DNA of 64,000 nt from Ectobius pallidus (GCA_964059195.1 CAXKWD010000007.1:57165163-57229162); one strand, 5' to 3'. Counted from the first letter of the stretch, positions 23,100 to 35,777 are shown. The notes: generated by a model not told the origin, from the sequence alone. Program-made: numbers and translations.

Positions 23100-23539
23100 A
23101 TTACATTTTAAAACTACTTAGACAGCTGTTTTGACGAGGCAGAATCACAGAAAAATGTCCGTCTCCAATCGGATAGAATACTCCAGGATGACCACACTAG
23201 ACGTTCGGGTAGGACCGTCCAACCCTTGGCTAAGGGCAGGATGATAGAGTCAGGAACCTGGTTCCCTTGCAGAGATTCAGACATTGTTTCCCCGGAGGAA
23301 ACCCATATGCAGGAAAGAAAACTACAACTGGGCAGGAATGTCTTCTGAACGCATCTACCATGCGGGATGCAGTAAGGCAGAAAGAGAATCTGGCAATGGG
23401 CAGGCTTCGCAGACAATGTCTTATAGGATGAAAACCAATTTCCTTGTAGTAGAAGAAGCCTAATCAAGGCACCACAACCTCAACCAAAGACGACACATAC
23501 CTTATCGACCGCCCAGAGGAAGAAGAAAACACTGCCGAC

Positions 23540-24150
23540 GGAGTCAAAATGGCCTTATGGAAAAAATCGACATTGTAGCGGAAGGGTGGAAAGTTATCAG
23601 CCTGAAACGCACATGCGGGAAACAGATAGTATTGGAAACGACGTCTGAAGCTGAAGCCCAAAAAGTATTAAACTCAACACCCTCCATGGAAAAGGGTTCC
23701 GTGCCCAGAAGACGACAAAACTAAAGCCAAGAGTCATAATTAAAGGCATACCAAGAAGCATGTATAACGAAGAAGTCCAGGCAACCCTCGTGGGCCAGAA
23801 CACGGAAGACGACGACAGTGACATCTGGAGAAAGATTGAACTAAAATTCAATCTGGGGAAAAAGCTTGACGACCATGACCACTGGGTGTGTGAAGTGGAC
23901 CCTGCACTAAGACAAAAGATGCTAAGCCGCGGGCGAACCTTTTTGGCTACCAAGCCTGCAAAGTTGAGGACCATCTAGTAGTCACGAGGCGCTATAGATG
24001 TCAAGGCCTGGGTTACACAGCCAAACACTGCAAAGCTGAGAATGAAACATGCAGCCACTGCACCGCAACGGGACACAAACGAAAAAATTTCCAGAAATCC
24101 ACTGAGCCACCAAAGTGCTTCCTGTGCAGCCGCTTTAACGCCCCCCAATG
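23540..24150 (+). pseudogene. R1-like LINE ORF1 (gag-like), C-terminal part
   Basis: Reads IDIVAEGWKVISLKR, then PRVIIKGIPRSMYNEEV, a typical R1-group gag segment. Two or three zinc knuckles follow at about 23995-24135 (RCQGLGYTAKHC, CSHCTATGHK, CFLC). The knuckles are damaged: the first lacks its leading Cys and has Tyr for His, and the second lacks its final Cys. ORF1 binds RNA in the ribonucleoprotein; this copy cannot be functional. Frame changes lie near 23720 and 23950. Confidence 0.6.
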
Positions 24151-24199
24151 ACCACGACACACATGACCCAAACTCCCTTCTCTGATGCAAGCAGAAGAC

Positions 24200-24960
24200 A
24201 CTCAGAAGCTGAATCGATTATGGGACACACTAGGCACACCTTGAAAATCTGGCAGTTAAACGCCGACCGATCCCGTCTTGTTTCGGATGAGCTTCGAAAG
24301 CAGGCTCATGAAGCGGAAGTCGATATTTTTCTACTTCAAGAGAGCTACCAATCCAATGGAAAGGTGACTTTGGCTTTGGCATGCAGAACAGAACCTTCAT
24401 CGGCAGTCGTCCGGGCGAGGCTCCATGGGCGGCCAATATTATCCTGAAGCCCGAACTGGAGATCATCCACCAGGTCCACCTCAGCACGCCACATGTGGTG
24501 TGTGTGACATTCTCCACCCCTAACGGAGACTTCCACATCGCTAGCGCCTGTCTGCAAGACAGCCTGTCTCCGGAAAGCATGTTGTTATCCCTCCGCAGAA
24601 TATCTGATACTCTGAGAGGAGGCACACTTGTAGGAGGTGACGTAAATGGAAAGTCGCTTCTCTGGAGACCAGACCCGCCGGATGAGAGGGGCGTAATGGT
24701 GGAGGACATGATAACAGACACAGGCTGGCATCCACTCAACGAAGTACACCAGGGGCCAAGTTTCCACACAGCAGAAGGCTCTTCCTACATAGACCTAACA
24801 CTTCTGTCTCTCGGCGTTTTGGCCCTCCTGAACTCATGGAAAATTCTAGGTGACGTAACCTCTAGCCCACACAAAACATTAGAAACCGTAATTGAAAACA
24901 GAGGACCGAGAACTATCACGCAAGGGAGATGTTATGTTTTCAAAACCGCCAACTGAACTG
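24200..24960 (+). pseudogene. R1-like LINE ORF2, endonuclease domain
   Basis: APE-like endonuclease relic in two frames. The N-terminal part (24240-24360) holds IWQLNADRSR, the family's N-N/D element, and DIFLLQESY, which contains the catalytic Glu. The second part (24381-24830) holds the central strands, GGDVNGKSLLW with the catalytic Asp/Asn pair, and SYIDLTL near the end. The expected final SDH motif is not recovered. A frameshift near 24370 separates the parts. It would nick target DNA for target-primed reverse transcription. Confidence 0.65.
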
Positions 24961-25499
24961 CCTACCAGGAACGACTGACCCAGGATTTTCCACAAGTCAC
25001 CACGCCACTAGACACCAAACAGGACATAGCAACCAGAATTCACTACATTACAGACTCCATATCCCAGGCAGCCACCAAATTATCCGGAGGACCTTACCCA
25101 GAAGTCTACAGTGAGTTGGTGGAATAAAGAGCTTACCCAGCTAAAGAGGATTACCTACGCCAGAAGGCGAGCTAACCAAAGTGCACCTTCCCCAGAAAGG
25201 CAGCAGCTCCGAGCCCAGTACGCAGAACAACGACGACTGTACACACAAGCAATCCACCGCACCGCGTGAGAGTTGGCCGCCAGAACAACTGGGAGGTTGC
25301 CTACCGGATCCAAGTCAACAAACTGCACCCAAAAATTCGGCTCTCCAACCTCAAGAAAAGCGACGGTACCCAGGCCATGTGGGACGACATCATTGACGTC
25401 TTGTTCGAAGCCCTTGTGCCAGATGACCGAGAAGATGGAGAAACTTATGAACAAGCAGTACCCGGCCATCGACCTGAACGATCTTGACATTGCACTTGA

Positions 25500-27235
25500 C
25501 TCCACATGAACCAAACGAGCCGCAGGAGCGGACAACATCAATCCTGAGTTGGTAAAAAAGAGTGGGCTAGAGCTCAAGACTCAACTCCTTCAAATATACA
25601 ATGCCTGTCTTCGTCTCCACATGTTCCCCAACTGATGGAAACATGGCCTGCTCAAACCCATTCTAAAATCACCAGACAAAGACCCTACCAACCCGTTCAT
25701 ACAAACCTATTTAACTCCTCCCCATCATGGGAAAAATCCTAGAAAACTCGTCCTGTCACAACTCAACGCTAGCATCGAATTTCCCTCTCCGACCAACAAT
25801 ACGGCTTTAGAGAGGCCCGCAACACCGAGGATGCTGTCAGGGAGCTCCAAACCTTCACCAAATCATCCGAACATAAGTATATACATGGATCCTTTATTGA
25901 CATGAAAGGGGCCTTTGACAATGTCTGGTGGCCCAAGTTCTTAAGAGACTCAGAGAAATTCAATGCCCACCCAACGTCTACGCGACAGTACAGGACTATT
26001 TTCGCAACAGGAAGGTAACAATCAAAGACAACGTCCAAAAGAAGACCAAGCAAGTGACCATGGGCTGTCCTCAAGGATCAGTTCTCGGACCAAAGCTATG
26101 GAACCTTGTCTTCGACGAAGCCCTTCGACAAATGGAAAACATCCAGAACGTCAAGGCTATCACTTTCGCTGACGACTTCGTGCTCCTACTGGAGGCCAAC
26201 TCCAGGACTGGGCTCGATCAGAAGGGCAATGAGGCGATGCGACTTTTCTCATACTGGTGCTGGAAAGTAAAATTGATAATATCCGTGGACAAAACTAGGA
26301 CATTACTCATCAAGGGCTTCGTAGATCCAGAGCAACCACCACGCATCTTCGCTGACGGTACGAGACTGAGAAATGTCCAACATCTACGATACTTGGGAGT
26401 TAAGCTCCAGGCAGGAAACAAAATGGACAGTCAGTTAGACAGGGCTTTTGCCTCAGCTGTCAACCTGTTCCAGGCTTTGGGAAGATTATCGGGTCAAAAT
26501 TGGGGCTACCGATACACGAACTACAGGATCCTCTACCACGCCGTCTTTGTGCATGTCTTAACGTAGGCGGCCAAGGGATGGGCACCCTACATCAACGTCA
26601 GACCCAAAAAGAAGATCCTGTCCGCAAAACACCAGGCGCTATTGCCAGTCACGAGAGCACATTCCACCACCTCTACACACGCCCGCAGGTGTAGTGCCAG
26701 CAGACCTGCTGCTAGAGGAAAGGGTCGTGGCCTACGACTTGAGGAAAGGTCTGCCTACACAAATAGGCCAGCTTCAGGTATCACAATCTACCTATAGAGA
26801 CAGAACAAGCTCCCAGCTCAAAAACCTCCTCAGGTTGCAAACCATCAGCCAATGGGAGCGCCGATGGCAGACCACTCCGAATGGACTATTCACAAAGAGC
26901 TTCTTCCCCAGTGACAGGACAAGGATCCAGCAGAAGTGGATAACTTCAGACTTCGCGACTGCGTAGCTCTAAACTGGCCATGGTCTACACTGGTTCAATC
27001 TGGCTGACGATAGTTTGTGTTGTTGCGAAGACTGTGAGGAGGACACAGCCAACAAGCGCTGTAAACCTGCCCACGTCATGGGGAAGTAAGGCGCGAGCTG
27101 ATACGAATTGCCACGGCAGAAGGAGTCAAATGATCTCTGGAGCTGAGGTACTGGACTGGCAGAACGACCTACGAGGCGTTCAAGATTTTTGCTCGATGTG
27201 TCATCGCAGAGGAAGGAATTCAGAAGAAGATTAAT
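25500..27235 (+). pseudogene. R1-like LINE ORF2, reverse transcriptase and C-terminal zinc finger
   Basis: The RT begins near 25520 (AGADNINPELVKKSG) with several stops and frameshifts up to 25925. It then reads openly at 25928-26566: GCPQGSVLGPKLWN (motif B), FADDFVLLLEA (catalytic Asp pair, motif C), then SVDKTRTLLIKG and RYLGVKLQ in the thumb. After a stop at 26566 the connection is broken. At about 26984-27080 a Cys-rich C-terminus (SLCCCEDCEED...) corresponds to the R1-group zinc finger. The motif A region near 25900 (MKGAFDNVWW) is present but out of frame. Confidence 0.7.
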
Positions 27236-27660
27236 TCCATTCCTGTAGTGTACATAGACATTTTGCTTTCTTCTCATTTATCTCGTTCATAATTTCACTG
27301 ATTTGTAAATATTTATTCTGTATAAGAATAACTTATTGATTGCTTGTGATTATTATTACCATGTACTGTGTTGTAAATATCCATCATTCAGCAATTCATC
27401 ACTCACCTCATCTTGTTCTAAATATATATTAATTACTTTGATTTACTGTTACAGTATTCTGTTGTAAATATTCAACCTATCGCAAATTCTTCACTCACCT
27501 TATCATCATTGTCATCATCATCTACTACTACACATACCAAATTCATGAAACCGTGATAACAAATTGTGTACAAAATTAGTGTACGTATTATCTGTATTCT
27601 ACCCAGTAGTGTAGCCTCCGGCTGTAGGATTCTGGGTCAATTATGGTCAAATAAATAAAG

Positions 27661-28529
27661 TAATTAAGAAGTAGAACAGGCCTTCAACACCAGCCAGAAT
27701 TCTGTGTCGAAATCACCACACTGGAGAAAAAAAGAGTAGGTTTTCATAAGCACTTAATGCTGAGTTGAACAGGTACTCGATAGCTTTAGGCTTGTGGCAA
27801 ATAAGAGTTAATAATTCAGGATTTCCTCTACCTAACGATATGTCATTATTAAATGCTAGTTCATTGAAGTATAGTTTAGAGAAAAAGGCACTTCTAAGTG
27901 AATGCCCTTGACGAAAGCGTCCGAGAGAAATAATACATTACGCTTCATCTCAGCTGATGTCCGTGAACGACAAAGCAGATGTCATGGGAGCGAGGACAAT
28001 CACTCTAGCGGCCGGTCACTCGCGTGATGTCATTCTCCACCTTCTCCTCCACGCTTATTAGGTGTACTAACGTGGGTTCGTGGGCTCTCAAGCGTTACCT
28101 GGTAACAGTAATTCGCAGATCCTGGACGACTTGTAATCTCTTAGGCGTGTTGGGATTCTTTTTTGGGTGAAGTAACTGTTTATGCTTCATATGTTTCCCC
28201 CATCGACGTTCTCGCCCCTTTGTCAGTAGATCTGTCTCTGTTTCCTAAGTCAATCCCTCCTGTATCATTTACGTTGTTTCCCTCTGCTCGTCTTGATTCT
28301 TCTTCATTTTTTCTTTTAACCACGGACCGGCCTTTGCCTCTAACAGAAATGAGTATCAGGAGCTCCCAATTTGAACCTGCCCCCAACATTTCAGTAATCT
28401 CCATCCTAGACAAAACATCTCTTCTTTTTTCTATCCTGTGAATACTGTGACGGGTTTTTGAGGATGTAAAGGTTACTGTTCCTGAACTGAGATGATAAAT
28501 TACTACATATTGCTATGAGGGGAAACCAT
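27661..28529. other. No gene seen between LINE and provirus
   Basis: Mixed-composition DNA. An ORF at 28163-28441 and its antisense partner show no family features. TGACATCACTCGCGTGATGTCA-like words occur near 28010-28035. It may be old repeat or unique intronic DNA. Confidence 0.4.
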
Positions 28530-29563
28530 TGTCATGCCTGGGGAAAGAGACAGGAAATTAGCCGAGCGCCCCTGATTGCCTTAACCCCTAGGATTGATCG
28601 GGTAATGTAGATTAATAGTCCTCACTATCACAAGTACAATATTTATTAACTATAAACAAAAAATAAGACACGTTTATAATAAAAATGTCTAAAAAACAAA
28701 TAAAACTGATTTCTTCTGAAATCATTGCTTGAGTTTAGTTCTACTCGTACAAACTATCAATATTCTTTGTTGCTAAACCTCTTACAAAGCAATTATATAC
28801 TTCCTATAATATTATGAGTATAATATTTATATTAGCTACTCGCGAGGGCAGTTTAGACTGAGCTAACAGCTATTTACTTACAAGTACAATAGAAAAGCAA
28901 TCTGTCCATCTCTTGGCTGAGGTAGGTACAGACGTTCTTTAACTACGTCCCGGGATGATACTTCTTTTATCTCCTCCTCCCGCCGGGGCCGTTCTATCTG
29001 TATCTGATGCTAGCTCTCAAATCGTACTCTGTTATCATATAATCTCGGTAGGAGTTTATATACTAATCTGTACATCCGGCCTACAAGGCTAGCGGATGTG
29101 ATCTGGGTCATCATAAGGGGCAATTCTTAGAATCGTCATAGCAAAGGAATTTTAATTGCCATTTTAATGGAATTCAAATATTAGCCAGTCTGACCCTCGG
29201 TTACACATCATCAATTAGTACAAAAATTAATGAGTGTTGACATACATAAAACTAATTAAATCACACTTGACTACAATGAACTTGCTACATCGCAGGATGT
29301 GTGTAGGAGTTTACACAAGGAATACAATTTTTATAATATTTAATTAGCACACAGCATATGACTTGCTCTTATCTTCCTGTAACACAGGCTGTAGCTTCCT
29401 CTCTCCACAGACTGGGTATTTATCTCTAAAAAATTACCTTTTCGATTTTATACTAACAATTAATAAATACAAATAAACATTAAAATCAATATGAATTAAT
29501 GAACCAATAAAATTGATAAAATTACACATGATGTTACTCATTAAGATGGCCCGTGACATCACA
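28530..29563 (-). repeat. E1 3' LTR (left in window)
   Basis: Begins TGTCATGCC and ends ATCACA in + orientation, that is TGT...ACA. Near-identical to 42484-43520, with scattered differences and a local replacement at about 29106-29122. The junction with the polypurine tract fixes its inner edge at 29563. Confidence 0.9.
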
Positions 29564-29573
29564 CTCCCCTGTC
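29564..29573 (-). promoter_or_regulatory. E1 polypurine tract
   Basis: Read on the - strand, GACAGGGGAG directly precedes the TGTGATG start of the 3' LTR. That is the expected position and composition of the plus-strand priming site. Confidence 0.7.
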
Positions 29574-29714
29574 ACTAAAGGAAAAGGTCTTCTGAAGAAG
29601 ATCGTTTTAGCCCTTTCGTCCAGCACGTAAATGCTCCGTAACGACATCCTCATACCCAGTATATTAGAGAGCGGTTCGCAATTATTTGCACATTTTATCT
29701 GACTGTGCTGTATC

Positions 29715-29967
29715 ATGGATCCATGCCCTGTATACGACGCTTATGAGAGTGACGAAGACACAATTAGCCCTCCGGGGTCGCCAGTAGTGCGTACGGCGTC
29801 GCCGGGGGTGCAGAACGTCGCAGCGCCCCCCTGTACAGCAGCTGCCTCCGGTGCCGTCGCCTCTCCAGGCGCATCCTGTTGTAGCAGGGAACCTGCCCGG
29901 ACCCCTGGTGGAGGCGGGACCGCCACCGGAGCCGGATCATCCCTTCAGGCCCTTCCATCATCATGAG
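29715..29967 (+). CDS. Candidate antisense exon 1 within provirus E1
   Basis: A GC-rich + strand ORF between the 3' LTR and the env stop codon, antisense to the virus. It starts at an ATG at 29715 (MDPCPVYDAYESDEDT, an acidic start) and continues with Ser/Pro/Ala-rich sequence. In the starting frame it stops at TGA 29964-29966, overlapping a perfect donor GAG|GTAAGT whose exon end is 29967. In the next frame the last two thirds are open and strongly Pro-rich through the donor, in phase 0. A one-base change, perhaps in the C run near 29828, would give a continuous exon in phase with 41476. The 3' LTR could supply an antisense promoter. Family unknown. Coding is inferred from composition, the splice site and the matching second exon. 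Confidence 0.45.
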
Positions 29968-30061
29968 GTAAGTTAGTAGACTTAACCTATAAACATTAAA
30001 ATTCATTATATACAATAAAATAAATGTTACAAATGTTTATATCAAATTCTAGATTTCCTTC
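29968..30061. other. Donor site and E1 env downstream region
   Basis: Begins with GTAAGTTAG, the inferred 5' splice site of the antisense gene (intron 29968-41475). The rest is AT-rich and ends at the env stop codon on the opposite strand. Confidence 0.4.
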
Positions 30062-32120
30062 CTAGTGCTTTGCGTACATCACTGCTTCCCGATTAGACTC
30101 TTCTATAGGCGTTACATGGAAAGAAGGTGCTCTTTCCACTGGCACTTCTTCTTGTACTTCTTTACTAATTAATTCCATGGCTTCTAATACAGGAACTGAA
30201 GTACGTGGTTTTCCTCGTCGAGTGCGGTTTGCTATCTCGAGTGATTCTTCCCTTTCTTTTTCTTCTTTATTCTGCCATAACTTATATTTCCGTATCAGTC
30301 TAGTCAACCTGTTCTTAAACACATAAATTAACACAGTGAGTATTACCAAGGCTACTAAAATAGCAGCTAACGACACTGAAAGAGTCTGATGATCTGTTAG
30401 CTCCGGTTCGTGTTGCAGTCAGTCCAGGAATCGATGCAACTGGCTCAAGTCGATTCTTGGCCGTGTTCCAGCGAGGTCCATGTTGGTCGCTGCTTCGATG
30501 CTGGTGTCCATGGTTCGCTGTTCCCAGTTAATCTGGAACATTTCTAATTCCCTTGGTGTGAAAACAGTGTCTATTTTAGGAATCACTATTGCAGGTGTTC
30601 TAAGTTCGTACACAGTTCGACCCATAGAATGTGGTAGTAACTGAAAAGTGCCCCCGTAAATGAAACAATTAAAAGTATTGTTAAACAGGCCTGTGCCGTT
30701 CAGCGACAGGGTCTCTGTGACAGTATTGGCCGCCGGTGGGGTCCCCGTCTGACATTTCTTAGTTACTGTGAGGGGTGCACTTAGACTATAAATCCAGTAG
30801 TCACTTTTCTTATATCTTATCCATCTAGGTGTGAACTGCGGACTCTCTATTATTCTTTGACAGGTTTCCTGAACTCGGTCTGTTCTTCCCAAATACAAAT
30901 TTATTAAACAATTATCTGACCTTTCATCATATAATACATAATCAGCTGGGCAGGTTGTAAACATAGTTTCTTTACATAAATTCAAATCACTCTCAGTTAA
31001 AATAGTAAATAACTGTTGGTTCATCGAAACTGCCAAGTATGTAAATTTCGGAACATTTATTGATATAAACTGATTCAACTCTGATTCAAAATAAGGCAAG
31101 GAATGTGCGTGAAATACTTCAAACTATCTATCATTTCCCTTAAGAGGTATTTCAATAAAAAGTCTAATCGTATCAGGAAAGGCAGCAGCATGCACTTCTG
31201 CTAACCCGTAGTATAAATATGTTGACTCTGGCGTAGGCTTGGCTAACATACTTGTACTTTCCGGTAGATTCATGGAAATTTCACTTAATATTTTCGTAAA
31301 ATTATGTGGAGGTATTAATGTTGTGGACAGTTTACCTATTGAAGTCATATCTAGACTCTCTTGCAACTGCATTAACTGTGCTTTCATATGAAAAATGGTA
31401 ACTTTTATTTCTCTTATTTGAGTTGCAAACTTCATATATCTTCTCTGCTTATCTGCTTCGGACTTCATTCAACTTCGTATTAAATTATCTAAATCTTTAG
31501 CCATTTCCACTATTAATATAGAATTTTGACTAACTCTTTTATCTAACTGCTTAATATATGATTCTTGTTTTTCGGTTGTATGAACCATATTGGTAGCGAA
31601 TCCCTTTAAGTCTGTTACTACTTGATTTATCCTTCTTAAGTCTTTTTGGTCTAGTGTACCAAACAAATAGTTCAACGTATACCCTACTCCATCTCCTAGT
31701 CCTCGTTTTCCTCTACTAGCTTTTCGTATATTCAGTGGATTTAATGCTTTAAAAGCTGCAATATCAACTTCCATTCCATTGGTTAAATTTTGTAATCGGT
31801 CAACTCTCCTAAATAAATGCTACTATCAGCTTCGTCTCGTGTAAAATGTAAAAATTCTTAAATCCTATTCTTAACTCATCTATAGCAGTATTTACACCTT
31901 CGATTAACTTCTCATAATCGTTTAAATGTTTATCCATTATTACGGTCCACTTATCGCCTGTTAATAAAATGTCTCTGTCTTTCACAAAAACCATCCCCTT
32001 ATCCAGTTTTACTTCGTCCGCCTGCGTGGCGTGTCTCGTCACCAATAGACCTGTAACACATACGAAGAAATCTCGCGATTTACACATTTTATTCTGATCT
32101 AGTACGTGAACGTAACTCAT
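30062..32120 (-). pseudogene. E1 env: baculovirus-F-like envelope fusion protein, broken
   Basis: Type I fusion glycoprotein that would mediate entry of an errantivirus. The N-terminal segment (32120-31809) overlaps the pol end in another frame and has a signal-peptide-like stretch near its start. A furin-type site RGKR followed by GLGDGVGYTLNYLFGT, the F-protein fusion-peptide pattern, lies near 31715-31660. The ectodomain continues through 31124 and 30419. A transmembrane segment (about 30374-30315) and a Lys/Glu-rich tail end it. Breaks: a frameshift between 31809 and 31774, in-frame stops at about 31469 and 30419, and damage at about 31124-31100. Not functional. Confidence 0.8.
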
Positions 32121-33578
32121 ATCTACGCTGGGGGAATTCTACATTATTACTACCTCTTTGTATTTCTACATCTACATTTACATTATCTCTACGTACATTA
32201 TTTCTATTTACAATGTCTCCATGGACATTATTTCTATTTTCACTAACCTCTTCTGCTCTCACTCTCGAGCGCAATTCATATCTGTCAGTTACTACTTCGG
32301 CTGATGTACCAGCTCTCGGTCGAGTATGTGGTAACCACTCATCTCCTGACTCAGTTAAGCTTAATGATTCGTTCGATGTATCTTGTATATCACCTATGTC
32401 ATCTGACTCACTACATCTGAATGGTTTAGAACATTCCGCCATTTCATATTCTTCGGGTTCTCCTACAATGGTATCTAGCTTTAAATGGTTTCTCTCAGTT
32501 CTCTCGGTAGCCCTAGTACTACCTTTCTTTACCAACGGATACTTTTCCGTCGTTATTGGCACTTTGCACTCTTTTAGCCGGTTTACATGCACTACTACTG
32601 TACTTCCATAATCTTTTTCTAATCTATATGTTACATCTGAGGTCCGATCTACAATTTCCTAGTCGGCCCTTTCTTTGCTATAGGATTATAGAGGTACGCA
32701 TACTCGCATACTTGAAATCCTCTCATCTTTTTACCTCTATCGTAGTACTTATTGGAGGTTTCCTGACCTCTCTTATTGGCTGCTTGCACTGATTCATATG
32801 CCGTTTTTAACCTCTCGGCCAGCACTTTTATGTGCGTTTGATAATCGTTGGGTTCCTCTTTCGACATTCTACAGACGTCTTCCATTGGTAGCCTTAACTC
32901 TCTACCAAAAACTAAATAGTGCGGACTATATCCCGTCATTGAATGTGGTGTACTCCGGTATGCAATTACCGCATACGGTACGTACTCGTCCCATCGTTTC
33001 GCGTCTTTAGATACGAAATGCAAGACCATATCGGCCAATGTTTTGTGAAACCTCTCACAAATTCCGTTACTCTGCAGGTGATACGCAGTTGTTTGTAACT
33101 TTGTTACTTTCAATAGCTTGCACACTTCTTGAAATAACCTCGATAAAAACTTTGGGCCTAGATCTGAGATCAACGCCTTCGGCGAGCCAAATTCTAACAC
33201 TATTTTCGACACAAACTCTTTGGCTACTATTTCTGCACTTTCGCTCGGGACTGGTATTGCAAAACAATATCGCGTGAAATGATCTACAATCGTTAACACA
33301 TAACGATTTCCCAACTCTGTAGTAGGTAATACTCCTACGAAATCTGTAGATAAAATCTCTAGGAATTCTGATGCCTGCGGCGGTTCTGCTAAAGGCACGA
33401 TTCCTGCGGTTCCTGATTTTCTTCTCGCACACTTATCACACGTACTGATAAACTCTTCTACATCCTTTCGTAACGTATTCAACCAGTATTTCCTTGAAAT
33501 ACGCGCAACTGTTCTATGAACACCTTGGTGTCCAGCGAAATGTGTATCATGATAATATTGTAATACTACAGGAACCAA
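32089..33578 (-). pseudogene. E1 pol: integrase and C-terminal tail
   Basis: The 33578-32649 section encodes the zinc domain (H..H then CDKCARRK) and the DD35E core: STDFVG with the first Asp, ISDLGPKFL with the second, and QSNGICERFHK with the Glu. This is followed by the usual RSTPHSMTGYSP segment and part of the C-terminal domain. A frame break near 32650 leads to 32592-32089. That part has VNRLKECKVP, a long acidic and Ser-rich tail, and two copies of a YELRSR(T/V)R motif before the stop. All catalytic acids are present, but the frame is interrupted at both ends (stop near 33579). Confidence 0.8.
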
Positions 33579-35436
33579 TTATGTCGGAATGACTACTCCG
33601 TAACCAGATATAATCTGTTTGCTTTGTTTAAACATCAGACCGTTATTCACTCTGAAATCGGGATACCTTTCTTTTTCTTTTGGTATTCCATACAAGACTC
33701 ATCGCTTTTCTGAGCTTACAATATAGCTTCTGTACTCAAGTTTTTCTCACAAAACATCATCGCTACGTGACGACTCAAGGCGTCAGCGTGGGGTAACTTC
33801 CGGCCTGCGCGATGCACAACAGTGAAGTCGAATTCTGCTAAACGTAAACTCCATCTGACCAGCCTCGAACTGGGGTCTTTTACATTTTACATCCACATCA
33901 AAGCTACCTGGTCAGTTACCAAAATAAAAGGATGCCCATATATGTAACATCTAATCTGTTTAGTTGCAAAGATAACCGCTGCCAGCTCCTTCTCTGTCAC
34001 ACTATAATTAATCTCGGCTTTATTGTGTTACCTCGAGCAATAGGCTATAGGCCTCTCGTGCCCATCATATTCCTGTGACAACACAGATCTGATAGCGGTC
34101 TTCGACGCATCAGGGGTCACAATAAATACTTTAGAAAAGTCAGGGTACGCTAACAAAGTTTCGGTGCTGAGTATTTCCTTCAGCGTCTCGAATGCTTCTT
34201 GTTGCGCGATTCCCCACACAAAATCTGTGTTTTTACGCGTTATAGCAGTTAATGGACGTACTATTTCCGCAAAATTATGGACATGCCTCCGATAGTACGA
34301 AGCCAACCCTACAAAAGATCGTATATCCTTAACATTAGCAGGTACTGGATATTCCTTTATTGCTTTGACTTTATTAGGGTCTGGTTTTAACCCATCACTA
34401 GTAAAAATGTGTCCCAAGTATTCTACTTGATCCACAGAAAACTGGCATTTTTCTGGTTGAATCTTGAAATTAGCTCCTTCCAATCTTTGGAATACTTGCT
34501 CCAGTTTCTGAGCATGTGAGCGTATATCTGGCGTAAATAAAATAAGTTCATCAAGGTACGCAAGAACGTCCATTCCCATTAAACCCATAAGAATAGAGTT
34601 CATACAAGGAGAATACGTTGCAGGTGCGTTACATAGACCAAAACAAAGTTTATTGAAATGAAAATGCCCACTTTTGGTGCTGAAAGCAGACTTTTCTCGG
34701 TCTTTCTCTGCTCTCTCTATCTCCAGATACCCACTGGCCATATCTAAAACTGAAAATACCTTACTCTGGCCTAATGAATCTATAATAAACTAAAACTAAA
34801 CTAAACTCCGTGGCTCTACATCCCTGAAGGGACTTGGCCTACCACCCGACCGCTGCGTCATCTCCCGTAGGCAGATGGCAGGATTGGGGGGCATGTGGTC
34901 AGCATGCCGACACCCACGATCATATCAGTGATATTTGGAATCTGGTATGCATCTATCTTCGTCTGGGCGTTCAGGGCCCTCACGTCTACACACAGGCGCC
35001 ATATTGGTTTGCCATCACGTGACTTTTTAGGCACCATTACAATGGGACTATTGTAAGGTGAATTACTCTCGGATATGATGCCCCTTTTTAGCATATCTCT
35101 TATTTGCTCTTCCACTATCGGTTTTAATGCGTCTGGAACTCTATACGGCCTTTTTCTAAACCGTTTTGCATCACCTGTATCTATCTCATGTTTTATCTTA
35201 CTTGTGCAGCCTATTTCCATACTGCCTTCTCTATAAAATAAGTGCTGATATTTACTTAGTACTCCGGCTATGATTTCATTATCTTCCTGGCCCAAATGGC
35301 TTAATTTCTCTACTAGGTATTCATTAAATTGTCCATAGGCAATTTCCTCTTCCAAAGATAACTCTGTATCTTCTACTTGCAAGATACCATTTACGATACC
35401 TTCCTCGGAGATTGGCTCAATTTCTCCCAATCTACT
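33579..35436 (-). pseudogene. E1 pol: reverse transcriptase and RNase H, broken
   Basis: The N-terminal RT (35430 to about 34920) has RKRPYRVPDALKP, NSPYNSPIVMVPKK and LCVDVRALN. A SINE at 34784-34917 interrupts it. The palm resumes near 34770 with FSVLDMASGY (first catalytic Asp), GLCNAPAT, then AYLDEL in place of the usual Y-x-D-D: Glu at 34547-34549 replaces the second catalytic Asp. The connection and the start of RNase H run to 34028 (TPDAS, then AYCSR). From 34027 to 33579 RNase H remnants are frameshifted. The enzyme is inactive on several counts. Confidence 0.8.
34784..34917 (+). mobile_element. SINE fragment inserted in E1 RT
   Basis: Starts with AACTAAAACTAAACTAAACT and continues TCCGTGGCTCTACATCCCTGAAGG, then GACTTGGCCTACC and GACCGCTGC. 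This is the head of a SINE family widespread in insects (GTGGCGCTACAGCCC...GAAGGGC type). It splits the RT coding sequence between ITDMI and DSLGQSK on the opposite strand. The exact target duplication was not resolved. Confidence 0.65.
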
Positions 35437-35777
35437 GCCTTTATTTATTTATTTATTTATTTAATCAAAAATGAACATTACAGGTATACACCCAATTACA
35501 ATGTTCATGACTATACTAGCAATACATCATGTGGTTACAATAACACAAATATGAAGTAGATATTATAAAAAGTAGAAAAGTTAGAATAATGACAATATAA
35601 GTTAAGAAGTAAAGAGAATAGGAGAGAGTAAAGAGAACAAGAGACATAAGGAGAAAGCAAGCATGAAGGATGTAGAGAAAAAATAAAAATGAAATAAGAG
35701 TGAAACAAGTAAAATAAAACAGTGAAAAATATGTTAGTTGACAACGGTGTTACTATTCATACACAGATTCCTATGAA

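Larger units (their letters stand above)
23100..27660 (+). mobile_element. R1-clade non-LTR retrotransposon, degenerate
   Basis: Contains in order a gag-like ORF1 with zinc knuckles, an APE-type endonuclease, a reverse transcriptase and a C-terminal zinc finger, all on the + strand, then an AT-rich 3' region ending in AATAAATAAAG near 27660. Frame breaks are frequent. The endonuclease opening (IWQLNADRSR...) and the CCHC-bearing C-terminus point to the R1/TRAS/SART group. It is markedly more GC-rich than its surroundings. The 5' boundary is uncertain. Confidence 0.75.

Noticed and set aside
28163..28441. 92-codon + strand ORF with an antisense 77-codon partner
   Set aside because: No recognisable motif, hydrophobic and Ser-rich by composition, and no neighbouring gene or splice context.
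31809..33010. + strand ORFs opposite E1 integrase and env (32213-32611, 32556-32792, 32798-33010)
   Set aside because: Shadows of viral coding sequence; no start context or independent features.
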